Source of the DNA: Elusimicrobiota bacterium
Lineage (GTDB): Bacteria; Elusimicrobiota; Elusimicrobia; UBA1565; UBA9628
Assembly (NCBI GenBank): GCA_016207665.1
Contig: JACQPG010000040.1
Coordinates: forward strand, 1 to 53,606
Reading direction: 5' to 3'
Length of the DNA stretch: 53,606 nt
Of this stretch, positions 34,017 through 42,827 are shown piece after piece. A program made the translations under genes and the position numbers. The number at the start of each line of letters is the position of its first letter. The stretch's first letter is position 1. Below the pieces are notes generated by a model. The model made no database searches. It saw only the letters and a program-made list of their open reading frames with translations, and was not told where the DNA came from.

Positions 34017-34402
34017 TGGCCGACGATGATCCCGATTTGCTCGACTTGCTGAAGATGGACTTAAGCCACCAAGGCTACGATATCCTCGCCGCGGCCAACG
34101 GCAAGGACGCCCTCCAGATAGCCATGGCCGAGCAGCTTGACCTGATCCTGCTCGACGTCATGATGCCCTATATCGATGGCTATCACGTCGCTTATGAGGT
34201 GACCAACAAGCTGGGCGCCAAGGCGCCCCGGATCATGCTCATGACCAGCCGGGATACCGCCCGCGAGAAGGGCATCGCCCTGATGAGCGGAGCCGAGGAC
34301 GTTTTCCAAAAACCCTTTGAGATGTCGGCCCTTCATACCAAGATCTCCGAAATCCTCGGAAAGGGTAACAAGAACGCTGATTCCAAGAAAGACAAGAACT
34401 AG
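33992..34402 (+). CDS. Single-domain response regulator (receiver) with basic tail
   Basis: 136 aa. Asp11-13 acidic patch, phospho-acceptor Asp55 (LILLDVMMP), Thr85 and Lys107 (QKPF) are intact. A short Lys/Asn/Asp-rich tail (GKGNKNADSKKDKN) follows the receiver instead of an output domain. AGGGG lies 7 nt before ATG 33992. It overlaps the end of dnaE by 25 nt. Its kinase is not identified. Confidence 0.9.
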   Translation: MGDRKRILVADDDPDLLDLLKMDLSHQGYDILAAANGKDALQIAMAEQLDLILLDVMMPYIDGYHVAYEVTNKLGAKAPRIMLMTSRDTAREKGIALMSGAEDVFQKPFEMSALHTKISEILGKGNKNADSKKDKN

Positions 34403-34430
34403 CTCGGCGAGTCCCCGCTGGATTGCCGCC

Positions 34431-35207
34431 ATGGCCCTGGCCTGGACCTTGGCTTTCGATCCCGTCCCTCTACGAGCAGAAGAGGGTCAGGCCGTGCGCA
34501 TCCGACCCAAAAAAGAAACGGCCGCCGACTGGAAACGGGAGCCCGGCCTTCTCCAGCCTAACCCGGACGTCATAGACCTGCCTACCGCGGCGGTGTTGGA
34601 CTATGGGGGTTACGCGCCCAAGAGCCGTTTTTTCTCCAATGGCGGGGTCCTTCAATATCTCTCATTCGGCGTTTTTCATGGTCTCAGCCTGGGCGCCTCG
34701 CTCAACGTCGACGGATTCATAGGGACGCAGCGCATCGTGCGCCTCAGGGCTCCCAGCGTCCAGGTGAAATACCGGTTTTTCGACGGCGACAGGTTCTTGC
34801 CGGCCTTGGCGGCCGGTTACGATGGTCAAGGTTATCTCTATAACCAGTTGACCAAACGCTATAACCACAAGCAGCGCGGGTTTTTTGTGGTAGGGACGCT
34901 CGAATTGGGCGTCCCCGGCCTGGAATTCCACCCATCCGCCAATATATCGGACTTCGACTCGAATTCGATATTCGGCGCCATGGCTTTAAGCTATAATATA
35001 CAGGATCGTCTGTCCCTTCTCAGCGAGTGGGATAACGTCAACAATTTCCGAGACAGCCGCTTTAACAGCGGCGTGCGGGTTTTTATCACCCCGCGCTTTC
35101 ATCTGGACTTCGCGGTGCGGGCCATCGGAGAGGGTGGTCGGTTTTCCGACGGCAATTCCCGCGGCCCCGAGCGCATAGTCCAGATAAAATATAGCGGAAA
35201 TTTCTAA
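34431..35207 (+). CDS. Outer-membrane beta-barrel protein
   Basis: 258 aa from ATG 34431. Short export signal (ALAWTLAFDPVPLRA) before EEGQA; the frame stays open upstream and a non-ATG start giving extra positive charge is possible. The mature protein is a run of amphipathic strands (GLSLGASLNVDGF, SVQVKYRFFDGD, RFHLDFAVRAIG) and ends in IVQIKYSGNF, with the C-terminal Phe recognised by the BAM complex. Resembles YjbH/DUF-type barrels; function unknown. Sits between a receiver gene and the aldolase gene on one likely transcript. Confidence 0.75.
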   Translation: MALAWTLAFDPVPLRAEEGQAVRIRPKKETAADWKREPGLLQPNPDVIDLPTAAVLDYGGYAPKSRFFSNGGVLQYLSFGVFHGLSLGASLNVDGFIGTQRIVRLRAPSVQVKYRFFDGDRFLPALAAGYDGQGYLYNQLTKRYNHKQRGFFVVGTLELGVPGLEFHPSANISDFDSNSIFGAMALSYNIQDRLSLLSEWDNVNNFRDSRFNSGVRVFITPRFHLDFAVRAIGEGGRFSDGNSRGPERIVQIKYSGNF

Positions 35208-35230
35208 TAAATCTGACTTTAGGAGAGTTT

Positions 35231-36319
35231 ATGCCACAAGCCACCGCCACCAAACCCCATGCCGGCACCCTGAAGGATCATTTCGTCAAATTGAGCCCCG
35301 GCAAACTCATGGGCCTTCGCCAGATCACCGACTCCAACAATCGCTTCAAGGTGCTGGCTCTCGACCAATCCAACTCCTTCAAAAAGGCCTTGCGCGCCAT
35401 GCATGAGCGCGCTGGCAAGCCGGCCGAACCCAGCTATGAGGAAATACGGGACTGCAAGCTCGAGATGGTCCGGGGCCTGGGCTCGCATGCCAGCGCCGTC
35501 CTCCTGGACGTCAATTTCGGCGCCCGGCAAGCCCTGAACTCCTTTGCGCTGCCCAAAGGCGTGGGATTGATCGTTCGCGTGGAAGCCTCCAAGGACGCGG
35601 GACTTCCGGGCGAATATGAGCCCGGCTGGTCCGCGGAGAAGATCAAGAGGATGGGAGCCTCCGCCGTCAAGCTGTTGGTCTATTTGGATACCGAGGACAA
35701 GGCCAACACCCGGGCCCAGCTCTCCTTCGCGGAGAAGGTCTCGGAGGAATGCCGCAAGCACGACATCCTCCTGATGACCGAGGAGCTTTCCTTTCCCCGC
35801 AAGGGCGAGGAGAAAACCTCTCCCGCGTACAAGACGCGCAAGGTCAATAACATTCTGGAGGCCACCCGGCTTTTGGGACCGCTCACCGATATACTCAAGC
35901 TCGAGTTCCCGGGAAGCATCAAGGACGACGGCTCGAGCCAGCTCGCCGACAACCTGGCGCGCCTCAATGAAGCCGCCATCAGGCCCTGGGTTCTCCTGTC
36001 AGCCGGCGAGAAGTTCGATCTCTTCGTCAAGCAGGTCGAGATGGCCATGAAAGCCGGGTGCTCGGGCTACATGGCCGGACGAGCCATCTTCAACGAGTAT
36101 TTCGATCAATCCACCCCGGCCGACCGCGCCAAGTTCCTTTCGGGCACCGGCGTCGAGCGGATGAAGACCCTCAATCGCATCGTGGACTCCTCGGCCCAAG
36201 CGTGGACGACCCGCTATGGAATCAAGCCGGAGGACCTCGGAGCGGCCGTGACCCCTACCTGGTACCTCGACAAGGGCGAAAAAGCCGGCAAGGCCGGAGC
36301 GGTCAAGGGCGACTATTGA
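35231..36319 (+). CDS. Tagatose/fructose 1,6-bisphosphate aldolase, LacD/DeoC type
   Basis: 362 aa. Class I (Schiff-base) aldolase of the LacD family: LSPGKLMGLRQITDSNNRFKVLALDQSNSF matches the family start, and the TIM-barrel strands AVLLDVNFG, SAVKLLVYLD (Schiff-base Lys region), LLMTEELSF, DILKLEFPG and PWVLLSAG follow. AGGAG lies 5 nt before ATG 35231. The PFK gene begins 4 nt after its stop, so this enzyme probably serves central glycolysis as the FBP aldolase rather than tagatose degradation (inference from context). Confidence 0.85.
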   Translation: MPQATATKPHAGTLKDHFVKLSPGKLMGLRQITDSNNRFKVLALDQSNSFKKALRAMHERAGKPAEPSYEEIRDCKLEMVRGLGSHASAVLLDVNFGARQALNSFALPKGVGLIVRVEASKDAGLPGEYEPGWSAEKIKRMGASAVKLLVYLDTEDKANTRAQLSFAEKVSEECRKHDILLMTEELSFPRKGEEKTSPAYKTRKVNNILEATRLLGPLTDILKLEFPGSIKDDGSSQLADNLARLNEAAIRPWVLLSAGEKFDLFVKQVEMAMKAGCSGYMAGRAIFNEYFDQSTPADRAKFLSGTGVERMKTLNRIVDSSAQAWTTRYGIKPEDLGAAVTPTWYLDKGEKAGKAGAVKGDY

Positions 36320-36323
36320 ATCC

Positions 36324-37373
36324 ATGAAGCGCATCGGCATATTGACGGGTGGAGGCGACTGCCCCGGGCTCAATCCCGCCATCAGGAGCGTCGTGCTCAA
36401 GGCCCATTCCTTGGGTTATGAATGCCTAGGCATCCAAGAGGGCTGGAAGGGCATGATCTCGGGAAGCGCCAAGCCCCTCAAGCCCGAGGACGTCGAGCCC
36501 ATCATCTCCTGGGGCGGCACCATACTCGGCACCTCTCGGACCAATCCCTATAAGAAGGAGGGGGGGACCCAGGCCGTCCTGGAGAACTTCCGGAAGCTCT
36601 CCTTGGACGCCCTTGTCGCCATGGGCGGGGAGGATACGCTGGGCGTGGCCTCGAAACTGTTTCGCGAGCATAATGCGCGGGTGGTGGGCGTCCCCAAGAC
36701 CATGGACAATGACCTATCCGCGACCGATTATACGTTCGGCTTCGATACCGCCGTCACGGTGGCCGTCGATGCGGCCCAGCGTCTATTGGACACGGGGCGC
36801 AGCCACCGGCGCATCATGGTGCTCGAGGTGATGGGCCGGCACGCCGGCTGGGTCGCCCTCTACACCGGCATCGCCGCCGGCGCCGATTATATCTGCATTC
36901 CGGAGCGGAAGGTCGACGTAACGGACATGACCCAGCGGCTGAAGGCCGCGCATGGGCGCAAGAACGTGGCCTTGGTCGTGGCCTCGGAGGCCATCGACCT
37001 CGGCGATGTCAAGGAAGAGAAGCTCGATGAGTTCGGGCACATGATATTGAAAGAGCGGGGCGTCGGCGAGAAACTTTCCGAGCTGATCCAGAAGGCCACC
37101 GGCATCGAGACCCGCGCCGCGGTGATAGGACATATACAACGGGGAGGACCGCCGACCCTTTTTGATCGGATATTGGCCACGCGAGTCGGTTTGAGGGCCG
37201 CCGAACTGGTGCACGAGGGGCGCTTCGGCCAGATGGTGGCCCTGCGGGGCGACCAAGTGGACGGCGTGCCCTTGGAAGAGGCGACCTCAAAACTCAAGAC
37301 CGTTCCCCGCGAGTGGCTCGACATCGTCGACGCTCTCACCGGGACCCGGGTATTGGCCAGAGCGGGCGCCTAG
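36324..37373 (+). CDS. pfp: 6-phosphofructokinase, pyrophosphate-dependent type by motif
   Basis: 349 aa. N-terminal GGGDCPGLN, then MGGEDT with Glu103-Asp104 and VPKTMDND with Lys125. In this family Gly104/Gly124 indicate ATP and Asp104/Lys124 indicate PPi as phosphoryl donor, so this copy should use PPi. MGRHAGW and the C-terminal AVIGHIQRGG are intact. Similar in text to the long-clade actinobacterial type. PPi use would make the step reversible and save ATP. Translationally close to the aldolase. Confidence 0.9.
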   Translation: MKRIGILTGGGDCPGLNPAIRSVVLKAHSLGYECLGIQEGWKGMISGSAKPLKPEDVEPIISWGGTILGTSRTNPYKKEGGTQAVLENFRKLSLDALVAMGGEDTLGVASKLFREHNARVVGVPKTMDNDLSATDYTFGFDTAVTVAVDAAQRLLDTGRSHRRIMVLEVMGRHAGWVALYTGIAAGADYICIPERKVDVTDMTQRLKAAHGRKNVALVVASEAIDLGDVKEEKLDEFGHMILKERGVGEKLSELIQKATGIETRAAVIGHIQRGGPPTLFDRILATRVGLRAAELVHEGRFGQMVALRGDQVDGVPLEEATSKLKTVPREWLDIVDALTGTRVLARAGA

Positions 37374-37402
37374 CCGGGGCGCGAGGCGTCCCGGTACTAT
37401 TT

Positions 37403-37966
37403 ATGGAAACGCAGAAGTTCCAGCGGCGAACGGTTCTCATCAAGCGCTCGCTGCAGCTCAAATACATCGGGATGGTGTTTTTGAGCGTGCTGGTCGCCTC
37501 CTTCATCGTAGGGGCCGACATCTATTACTCCATGGCCAAGCTGGTGCTCGTCGAAAACCCCTCGCTCGCCCCGGCCTTCATGCAATTCAACAAGATCATC
37601 GTGGTCAAGCTGGGCCTGTATCTGATCCTGATGCTGCTGATATCGCTCTACATATCCCATCGTTTCGCCGGGCCCATCTACCGCTTCGAGAAAAGCGCAC
37701 AGATCGTGTCCTCGGGCGACCTGACCCACCGGGTCTCGTTGAGGACCGGCGATGAGTTGCTCGAGCTGCAGGAAGAGTTCAACGGGATGCTGGCCAGCCT
37801 CCAGGCCCTCATCCAGAAGGACCGCAATCTGGCCCGGCATTTGAGCGACAGGGTCACCGACATGATCAAGAAGCTGCCGGACGGCTCCCCGACTCAAGCG
37901 CTCCGAGAGGATATGCTGTCGGTCAAGATGGAGCTGGATCATTTGACGAAGTCCTTCAAGGTTTAA
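37403..37966 (+). CDS. Membrane protein with HAMP domain, no output domain
   Basis: 187 aa from ATG 37403. Two membrane helices (~22-43 and ~68-88) surround a short periplasmic loop, followed by HRFAGPIYRFEKS and a HAMP domain to ~140, then a short coiled-coil tail. There is no kinase, cyclase or methyl-accepting domain, so it may signal to a separate partner or be a simple membrane helper. No ribosome site is obvious. It follows the PFK by 29 nt and precedes TolC by 6 nt. Confidence 0.85.
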   Translation: METQKFQRRTVLIKRSLQLKYIGMVFLSVLVASFIVGADIYYSMAKLVLVENPSLAPAFMQFNKIIVVKLGLYLILMLLISLYISHRFAGPIYRFEKSAQIVSSGDLTHRVSLRTGDELLELQEEFNGMLASLQALIQKDRNLARHLSDRVTDMIKKLPDGSPTQALREDMLSVKMELDHLTKSFKV

Positions 37967-37972
37967 CCTTTC

Positions 37973-39271
37973 GTGGCACCGACCGTTTTACCGGCTCTGC
38001 TGGCCCTGCTGGCCCTGGCTTTCCCCCTTCAAGCGGCTTCTCCGGGAGCGATAGAAAAGGTGCTCACGCTCGAGGAGGCGCGGCGCCTGGCCTTTCTCAA
38101 CGACGCCCGGCTGCTCTCGGCGGAACAGGACAAGATCATCGCTGAAGAGCGGGTCAGGGAGGCCCGCTATCTTTTCTTGCCGGAGTTCGGACTCCAGGCC
38201 AGCGCCACGAAATACGAGGCTCGCTATCCCTTCTCTCTCTCCGGCGATTTCCGGAACATCCTGCTCTTTCCGGACAATCCCCCCACCTATGGGGCGAACA
38301 CCGGCAACATATACTCGGGCCGGGGCTACATGCGCATGTCCCTTTACGAGGGCCGCCGCAACATCAACACCTTGCGTCTGGCCCAAGCCGCGCAGAAGCA
38401 AGCCACCAGCAATTACGAGTCGGTCAAGATGGACTTGGCCCTATCGGTCAAGGAGGTGTTCTATCGCCTTCTGTTGGCGCAGGAGAGGGCCCGCGCGTCC
38501 CGGCAGACCCAGGAAGCCGCGAAACGCGTGCTCAGCGGCGGACGTTTGGACGGCTGGGAGCGGGTCGAGGTCGAGGCCCTGCTGGCCAGGGCGCGCGCGA
38601 CAGCCTCCGAAGCGGCCCATAACCTGGACCTAAGCCGCTTGGCCTTCCTCAAGAATCTCAATCTAGAACTCGACACTCCTTTCCGAGTGGAAGGCAAGCT
38701 TGAAAGCCAGCCGGTGGAAATGAACATAGAGAGAGCGGTGCTCTGGGCCATGGAGTTAAGGCCTGAGCTGCAATCGGAGACCTACAAGGCTCAAATGGAC
38801 GCGATCTCGGTCAATCTCGCCTCCGCGCGCCGCAATCCCACCGTATTCCTGGCGGGCGATTACGAGCTCACCGGATTGCGATTTCCACTGCGGGACAACA
38901 ACTGGGACGCCACGGTCGGCATACGGATCCCCCTGTCCTATGACTATTGGAGCCAGATAAAGCAGAAGCGCGCGGAGCAACGGCAGGGCCAGCTCAAGCG
39001 GACCGAGCTCCAGGATCGGGTCAGGCTCGAGGTGCGCCAGGCCTATGAGACCCTGCAATATTGGCAGAAGGAATGGCCCCTGCGACGGCAGCAATTCGAG
39101 CGCGTGGAGAAGCTTTTCGAGGCGGTGAGCGGACAAGGGGGCGGTTCCCTGGCTAGATTACGAGCCATGTCCTCGGTGCTGGACTTGAAGCTGGCCTCAC
39201 TCTCCGCCTTGACCGAGCATATGCTCGCCCATGCGCGGCTCGAGCGCGCGGTCGGTCGGCAAATCCCGTGA
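37973..39271 (+). CDS. TolC-family outer-membrane channel protein
   Basis: 432 aa from GTG 37973. Signal peptide TVLPALLALLALAFPLQA. The two-fold TolC pattern is visible: LTLEEARRLAFLNDARLLSAE in repeat 1 and NIERAVLWAMELRPELQSE in repeat 2, each followed by long helices. A trimeric outer-membrane duct for an efflux or type I secretion system is expected, but no inner-membrane pump or membrane-fusion protein is adjacent. The downstream gene starts on the overlapping GTGA. Confidence 0.88.
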   Translation: MAPTVLPALLALLALAFPLQAASPGAIEKVLTLEEARRLAFLNDARLLSAEQDKIIAEERVREARYLFLPEFGLQASATKYEARYPFSLSGDFRNILLFPDNPPTYGANTGNIYSGRGYMRMSLYEGRRNINTLRLAQAAQKQATSNYESVKMDLALSVKEVFYRLLLAQERARASRQTQEAAKRVLSGGRLDGWERVEVEALLARARATASEAAHNLDLSRLAFLKNLNLELDTPFRVEGKLESQPVEMNIERAVLWAMELRPELQSETYKAQMDAISVNLASARRNPTVFLAGDYELTGLRFPLRDNNWDATVGIRIPLSYDYWSQIKQKRAEQRQGQLKRTELQDRVRLEVRQAYETLQYWQKEWPLRRQQFERVEKLFEAVSGQGGGSLARLRAMSSVLDLKLASLSALTEHMLAHARLERAVGRQIP

Positions 39272-40236
39272 GCTCGGGGTCCATGAGGCGGGCCTCGGCG
39301 GTATTGCTGTCCATCTATCTGGCGACAGCTCCGGCGGCAGCGCTCGATCTCAGCGACGATGGCCTGCTGCGCGACCATCTATGGCGCCAGCTCACGGCCA
39401 AGCCTAAAGGAGAAAGGCCCGTCGTGGGATTGGTCTTCTCCGCCGGCTCGCTGAGGGCGGCGGCCCACGTGGGAGTGATCACCGTCCTCGAAAACGCCGG
39501 CTTCCCCGTGGACGTGGTAGCGGGCACCTCCATGGGCGCCATCGTCGGGGCCCTTTACGCCGCCGGCAAGCCGATCAAGCGGCTCTGGGAGCTGGCCCTC
39601 GGCCTGCGCATCAGCTCGGGAAGCAACTATAACGCCTTCAACCTCCTGCGCCTGCTGCTTTTCGACCGGCTGCTCTCGTCCAAGAATACCGAGAAGTTCA
39701 TCCGCGATGAGATCGGAAGCCGGAGCTTCGAGGAGCTGAAAAAGCCCTTTGCCTGCGTGGCCATGGACCTCTACTCCGGCGAGGGGATCATATTCCGGGA
39801 AGGCGAGCTGGCTCCGGCCGTTCGCGCCAGCATGAATCTTCCCGGCATCTTCGCTCCGGTCGAATACCGGCATCGCTATCTGGTCGACGGCGGAGTCGTC
39901 AACTACATCCCTATCGACGCCGCCAAGCTCCTGGGCGCGGATTGGGTGCTGGCCAGCGTCACGGAGACGGACTATACCTATTCCAAGCCCCAGAACGTGC
40001 TGCAAAGCCTCGAGCAGGTCATCGACATACGGGGCACCTTGCTGGCGCGCGAGCAGAAAAAATCGGCCAACTTCCTCATCGAGCCGCCGGTAGGCGATAT
40101 AGGCTTTTACGACACCAGCCGTTCATACGAAGCCATCGCCAAGGGCGTCATGGCCGCTCATCGCCGCATCGGCGCGGCGATGGAGGAATACATCCTTTTC
40201 TCGTTGGATTGCCTGCTCAAGGATTACATCCCATGA
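39268..40236 (+). CDS. Exported patatin-like phospholipase
   Basis: 322 aa from GTG 39268. N-terminal signal (SAVLLSIYLATAPAAA) then a patatin domain: VGLVFSAGSLRAAAHVG, GTSMG (Ser88) and VDGG (Asp207), so the Ser-Asp dyad is intact. The Gly-rich oxyanion loop is replaced by SAGSLR. Export implies a periplasmic or outer-membrane lipase, unlike the cytosolic patatin at 27813. Coupled to TolC upstream (GTGA) and to the TPR protein downstream (ATGA). May act on envelope lipids. Confidence 0.88.
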   Translation: MSSGSMRRASAVLLSIYLATAPAAALDLSDDGLLRDHLWRQLTAKPKGERPVVGLVFSAGSLRAAAHVGVITVLENAGFPVDVVAGTSMGAIVGALYAAGKPIKRLWELALGLRISSGSNYNAFNLLRLLLFDRLLSSKNTEKFIRDEIGSRSFEELKKPFACVAMDLYSGEGIIFREGELAPAVRASMNLPGIFAPVEYRHRYLVDGGVVNYIPIDAAKLLGADWVLASVTETDYTYSKPQNVLQSLEQVIDIRGTLLAREQKKSANFLIEPPVGDIGFYDTSRSYEAIAKGVMAAHRRIGAAMEEYILFSLDCLLKDYIP

Positions 40237-41150
40237 GCGCGGCTCTCGCGGCCCTGATCGCCTTGCTCGCTCCCTGCCAAGGGGCCATATTGGCTCCTCT
40301 CAAAGACCCGCTATCGATCTCGATGAGCCTTTTCGAGAAAGGGGAGCATCAACAGGTCATCTCGATCCTGGGTCCCGAGTCCCTCCAGAAGCTCCGGGGA
40401 GACGAGCTCCGGCGCGCCTATTTCGTGCTGGGCAACAGCTATGAAAAGACCGGGCGCATCGACAAGGCCCTCGGGATCTATCAACTCGGCACCAACCTGT
40501 TCCCTCGCGATATCAATCTCCTTTCCGAGCTGGCCCGGCTTCTTCAGCATGCGGGGCTCGAGGAGCAAGCGGCCCCGATTTACCAAAAAGTGCTGGATAT
40601 CCATCCCAACAACGCTTCGGCCCATTTGGGCCTGGCCGAGATAGACCATTCGCTTGGGCTTCTCGAGCGCAGCGCGGGCCATTACGAGAAGGCCCTTGAG
40701 CAGCTTTCCGCGGACCCGAGACGCTGGCGGGCCTATGCCGAGGTGTTATTGGAGATGCGGGAATACAAGACCGCGGAGTTGGCGGTGCAAAAGGCCTTGC
40801 AGCGCTCCTATGACCCCCAATCCCTGCTCGTGCTCGCCTTCATCCAGAGGGCCTCTGGCAAGCTCTCCGCCGCATTGGCGACCTTGGCCGTGACCACCGA
40901 CCCCCAAGCCGATCGCGTCCGGGCTCTCTGGCTGCTCGAGGCCGGGGAGCATCAGAAGGCCTTGGCGGCTTCCGAAGAGCTGCTCAAGGCATCCCCCGGC
41001 AATGCCTTGGCCCTCTGGGTGAGGGCGCGAGCGAGACTTCGGCTCGGCCAAGCCGAGGCGGCGGCCAAGGACCTTCAGAGCTTGTCCCAGAACACGGCGG
41101 CGCCTTTTGCCGCCAAGGTGGCGGCCGAGTTCGCCCGAAGGCTTCGATGA
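40233..41150 (+). CDS. Exported TPR protein
   Basis: 305 aa from ATG 40233 (ATGA overlap). Short signal peptide AALAALIALLAPCQGA; the Cys at the end is not in a lipobox context (LLAPC). About seven TPR-like helix pairs follow, e.g. RRAYFVLGNSYEKTGRIDKAL, AAPIYQKVLDIHPNNASAH, AGHYEKALEQL. Likely a scaffold for envelope complexes; possibly a partner of the patatin and TolC proteins encoded just before it. Confidence 0.85.
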   Translation: MSAALAALIALLAPCQGAILAPLKDPLSISMSLFEKGEHQQVISILGPESLQKLRGDELRRAYFVLGNSYEKTGRIDKALGIYQLGTNLFPRDINLLSELARLLQHAGLEEQAAPIYQKVLDIHPNNASAHLGLAEIDHSLGLLERSAGHYEKALEQLSADPRRWRAYAEVLLEMREYKTAELAVQKALQRSYDPQSLLVLAFIQRASGKLSAALATLAVTTDPQADRVRALWLLEAGEHQKALAASEELLKASPGNALALWVRARARLRLGQAEAAAKDLQSLSQNTAAPFAAKVAAEFARRLR

Positions 41151-41932
41151 TGCGCTTCTATAAGCTCTCCGGGGCCGGCAACGATTTCGTCCTCATACGC
41201 AGGCCACCCGGCCGGCTCCCCGCTTTGGCCCGCCGGCTCTGCGACCGCAGGGGAGGGATCGGCGCGGATGGTCTCTTGGCGGTCTCACCGGCCGGACTGA
41301 GGGTCGATTATCTCAACGCCGACGGCAGCCCCGCCTTTTGCGGCAATGGCGCTCGTTGCGCGGCGCTCTGGATGCACGACCACGGCTGGACCAAGGGCTT
41401 GCGTGAGTTTTCCATGAAGACCTCGCAAGGCCGGGTGCTCGCCAGGGTATTGGGGCGCGAGAAAGTCTCCCTGCGCATGCCCGCGCCCAGCACCCTCCGC
41501 CTGGGTTTGCGGCTCGAGGCCTTGGGGCGCCGTTTCAAGGCTCATGCCCTCGACACCGGCGTGCCCCACGCGGTCGTGCCGGTGGACGATCTCGATCATT
41601 TCCCGGTGGTCGAGACCGGACGAGCCTTGCGCCATCACCGGGCTTTCGGCCGAGCCGGGGCCAACGTCGACTTCATCCGCGTGACGGCGAGCGAAGTCAG
41701 GCTTCGAACCTATGAGCGGGGAGTGGAGGACGAGACCCTGGCCTGCGGGACGGGAGTCGTGGCGGCGGCCATCGTCGCCCGGCGCCTCAGCCGCTTGCGC
41801 CCGCCCATACGGGTGCGGGTGCGCAGCGGCGAGTCGCTGATGGTGCGCTTTGACGGCGGCGCCGCCTTGCCCAGCGAGGTCTGGCTCGAGGGCCCCTGCC
41901 GGCAGGTTTTCACGGGAGAAATCGATGCCTAA
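41147..41932 (+). CDS. dapF: Diaminopimelate epimerase
   Basis: 261 aa. Converts LL- to meso-diaminopimelate for lysine and peptidoglycan. The two catalytic cysteines are Cys65 (PAFCGNGARC) and Cys200 (ETLACGTG). FYKLSGAGNDFV, GIGADG and NADGS are present. Start ATG 41147 (ATGA overlap with the TPR gene) or ATG 41150. Followed by dapA with an 8-nt overlap. Confidence 0.95.
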   Translation: MMRFYKLSGAGNDFVLIRRPPGRLPALARRLCDRRGGIGADGLLAVSPAGLRVDYLNADGSPAFCGNGARCAALWMHDHGWTKGLREFSMKTSQGRVLARVLGREKVSLRMPAPSTLRLGLRLEALGRRFKAHALDTGVPHAVVPVDDLDHFPVVETGRALRHHRAFGRAGANVDFIRVTASEVRLRTYERGVEDETLACGTGVVAAAIVARRLSRLRPPIRVRVRSGESLMVRFDGGAALPSEVWLEGPCRQVFTGEIDA

Positions 41933-42827
41933 TCGGAAGATGACTCTCCGACTCGAAGGATGTTTTACGGCCCTGACCACGCCTTTCAGGGCCGATGGCC
42001 AGGTCGACGAGCCCGCCCTGCGCCGTTTAGTGCGGCGCCAAGCCCAGGCCGGGGTTTCGGGCCTGGTCCCCTGCGGCTCGACCGGAGAAGCCGCGACCTT
42101 GACCCATTCCGAATTCCTTAGGGTCTTGGAGATCACGCTGCGGGAATCCCAGGGGCAACTTCCCGTGATCGCCGGCATCAGCGCCAACGCCACATGGAAG
42201 GCTTTGGAGCTCAGCCGGGAAGCCGAGCGTCTCGGGGCCGACGGCCTGCTCGCGCTGGTGCCCTATTACAACAAGCCCACGCAGGAGGGGATGTATCGGC
42301 ATTTCCGGGAGATCGCCGCCAACACCCGTCTTCCCATCATCGTCTACAACATCCCAGGGCGCACGGGCGTCAATCTATCGCCCAAGACCTTGGCCCGGAT
42401 CGCGTCCGACTGCCCGAATGTGGTCGCGGTCAAGGAGGCGGCTGGAAGCCTCGATCAAGTGAGCGAAATTCTCTCGCTTTCTCCGAAATTGACCGTGCTC
42501 TCGGGCGACGACAGCCTCACCCTGCCCATGATGGCGGTCGGCGCCAAGGGCGTCATCTCGGTGGTCTCGAACATAGCCCCTCAGCAAACCGAGGCCCTTT
42601 GCCGGGCATTCCTATCGGGCCAGAACAAAAAGGCCGCCAAGCTTCATCTCAAGATGTTCCCGTTGATCAAGGCCCTCTTCATCGAGACCAACCCCATCCC
42701 GATCAAGGCGGCCCAGGAGATGCTGGGGCTTTGTCGCGCGGACCTGCGCCTGCCCCTGACGCTCATGAGCTCCGCCAATAGGGCCCTATTGCGCCGCGAG
42801 ATCAAGGCTTTCGGGGCCCCTCGCTAA
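41925..42827 (+). CDS. dapA: 4-hydroxy-tetrahydrodipicolinate synthase
   Basis: 300 aa. Condenses pyruvate and aspartate semialdehyde. Schiff-base Lys170 (VVAVKEAAG), Tyr141 and Arg146 in VYNIPGRTG, and GSTGEAATL and YYNKPTQEG are canonical. GGGAGA lies upstream of ATG 41925; a second ATG at 41940 is possible. Last gene on the long plus-strand transcript. Its TAA overlaps the convergent moxR-like TAG in CTAA. Confidence 0.96.
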   Translation: MPNRKMTLRLEGCFTALTTPFRADGQVDEPALRRLVRRQAQAGVSGLVPCGSTGEAATLTHSEFLRVLEITLRESQGQLPVIAGISANATWKALELSREAERLGADGLLALVPYYNKPTQEGMYRHFREIAANTRLPIIVYNIPGRTGVNLSPKTLARIASDCPNVVAVKEAAGSLDQVSEILSLSPKLTVLSGDDSLTLPMMAVGAKGVISVVSNIAPQQTEALCRAFLSGQNKKAAKLHLKMFPLIKALFIETNPIPIKAAQEMLGLCRADLRLPLTLMSSANRALLRREIKAFGAPR

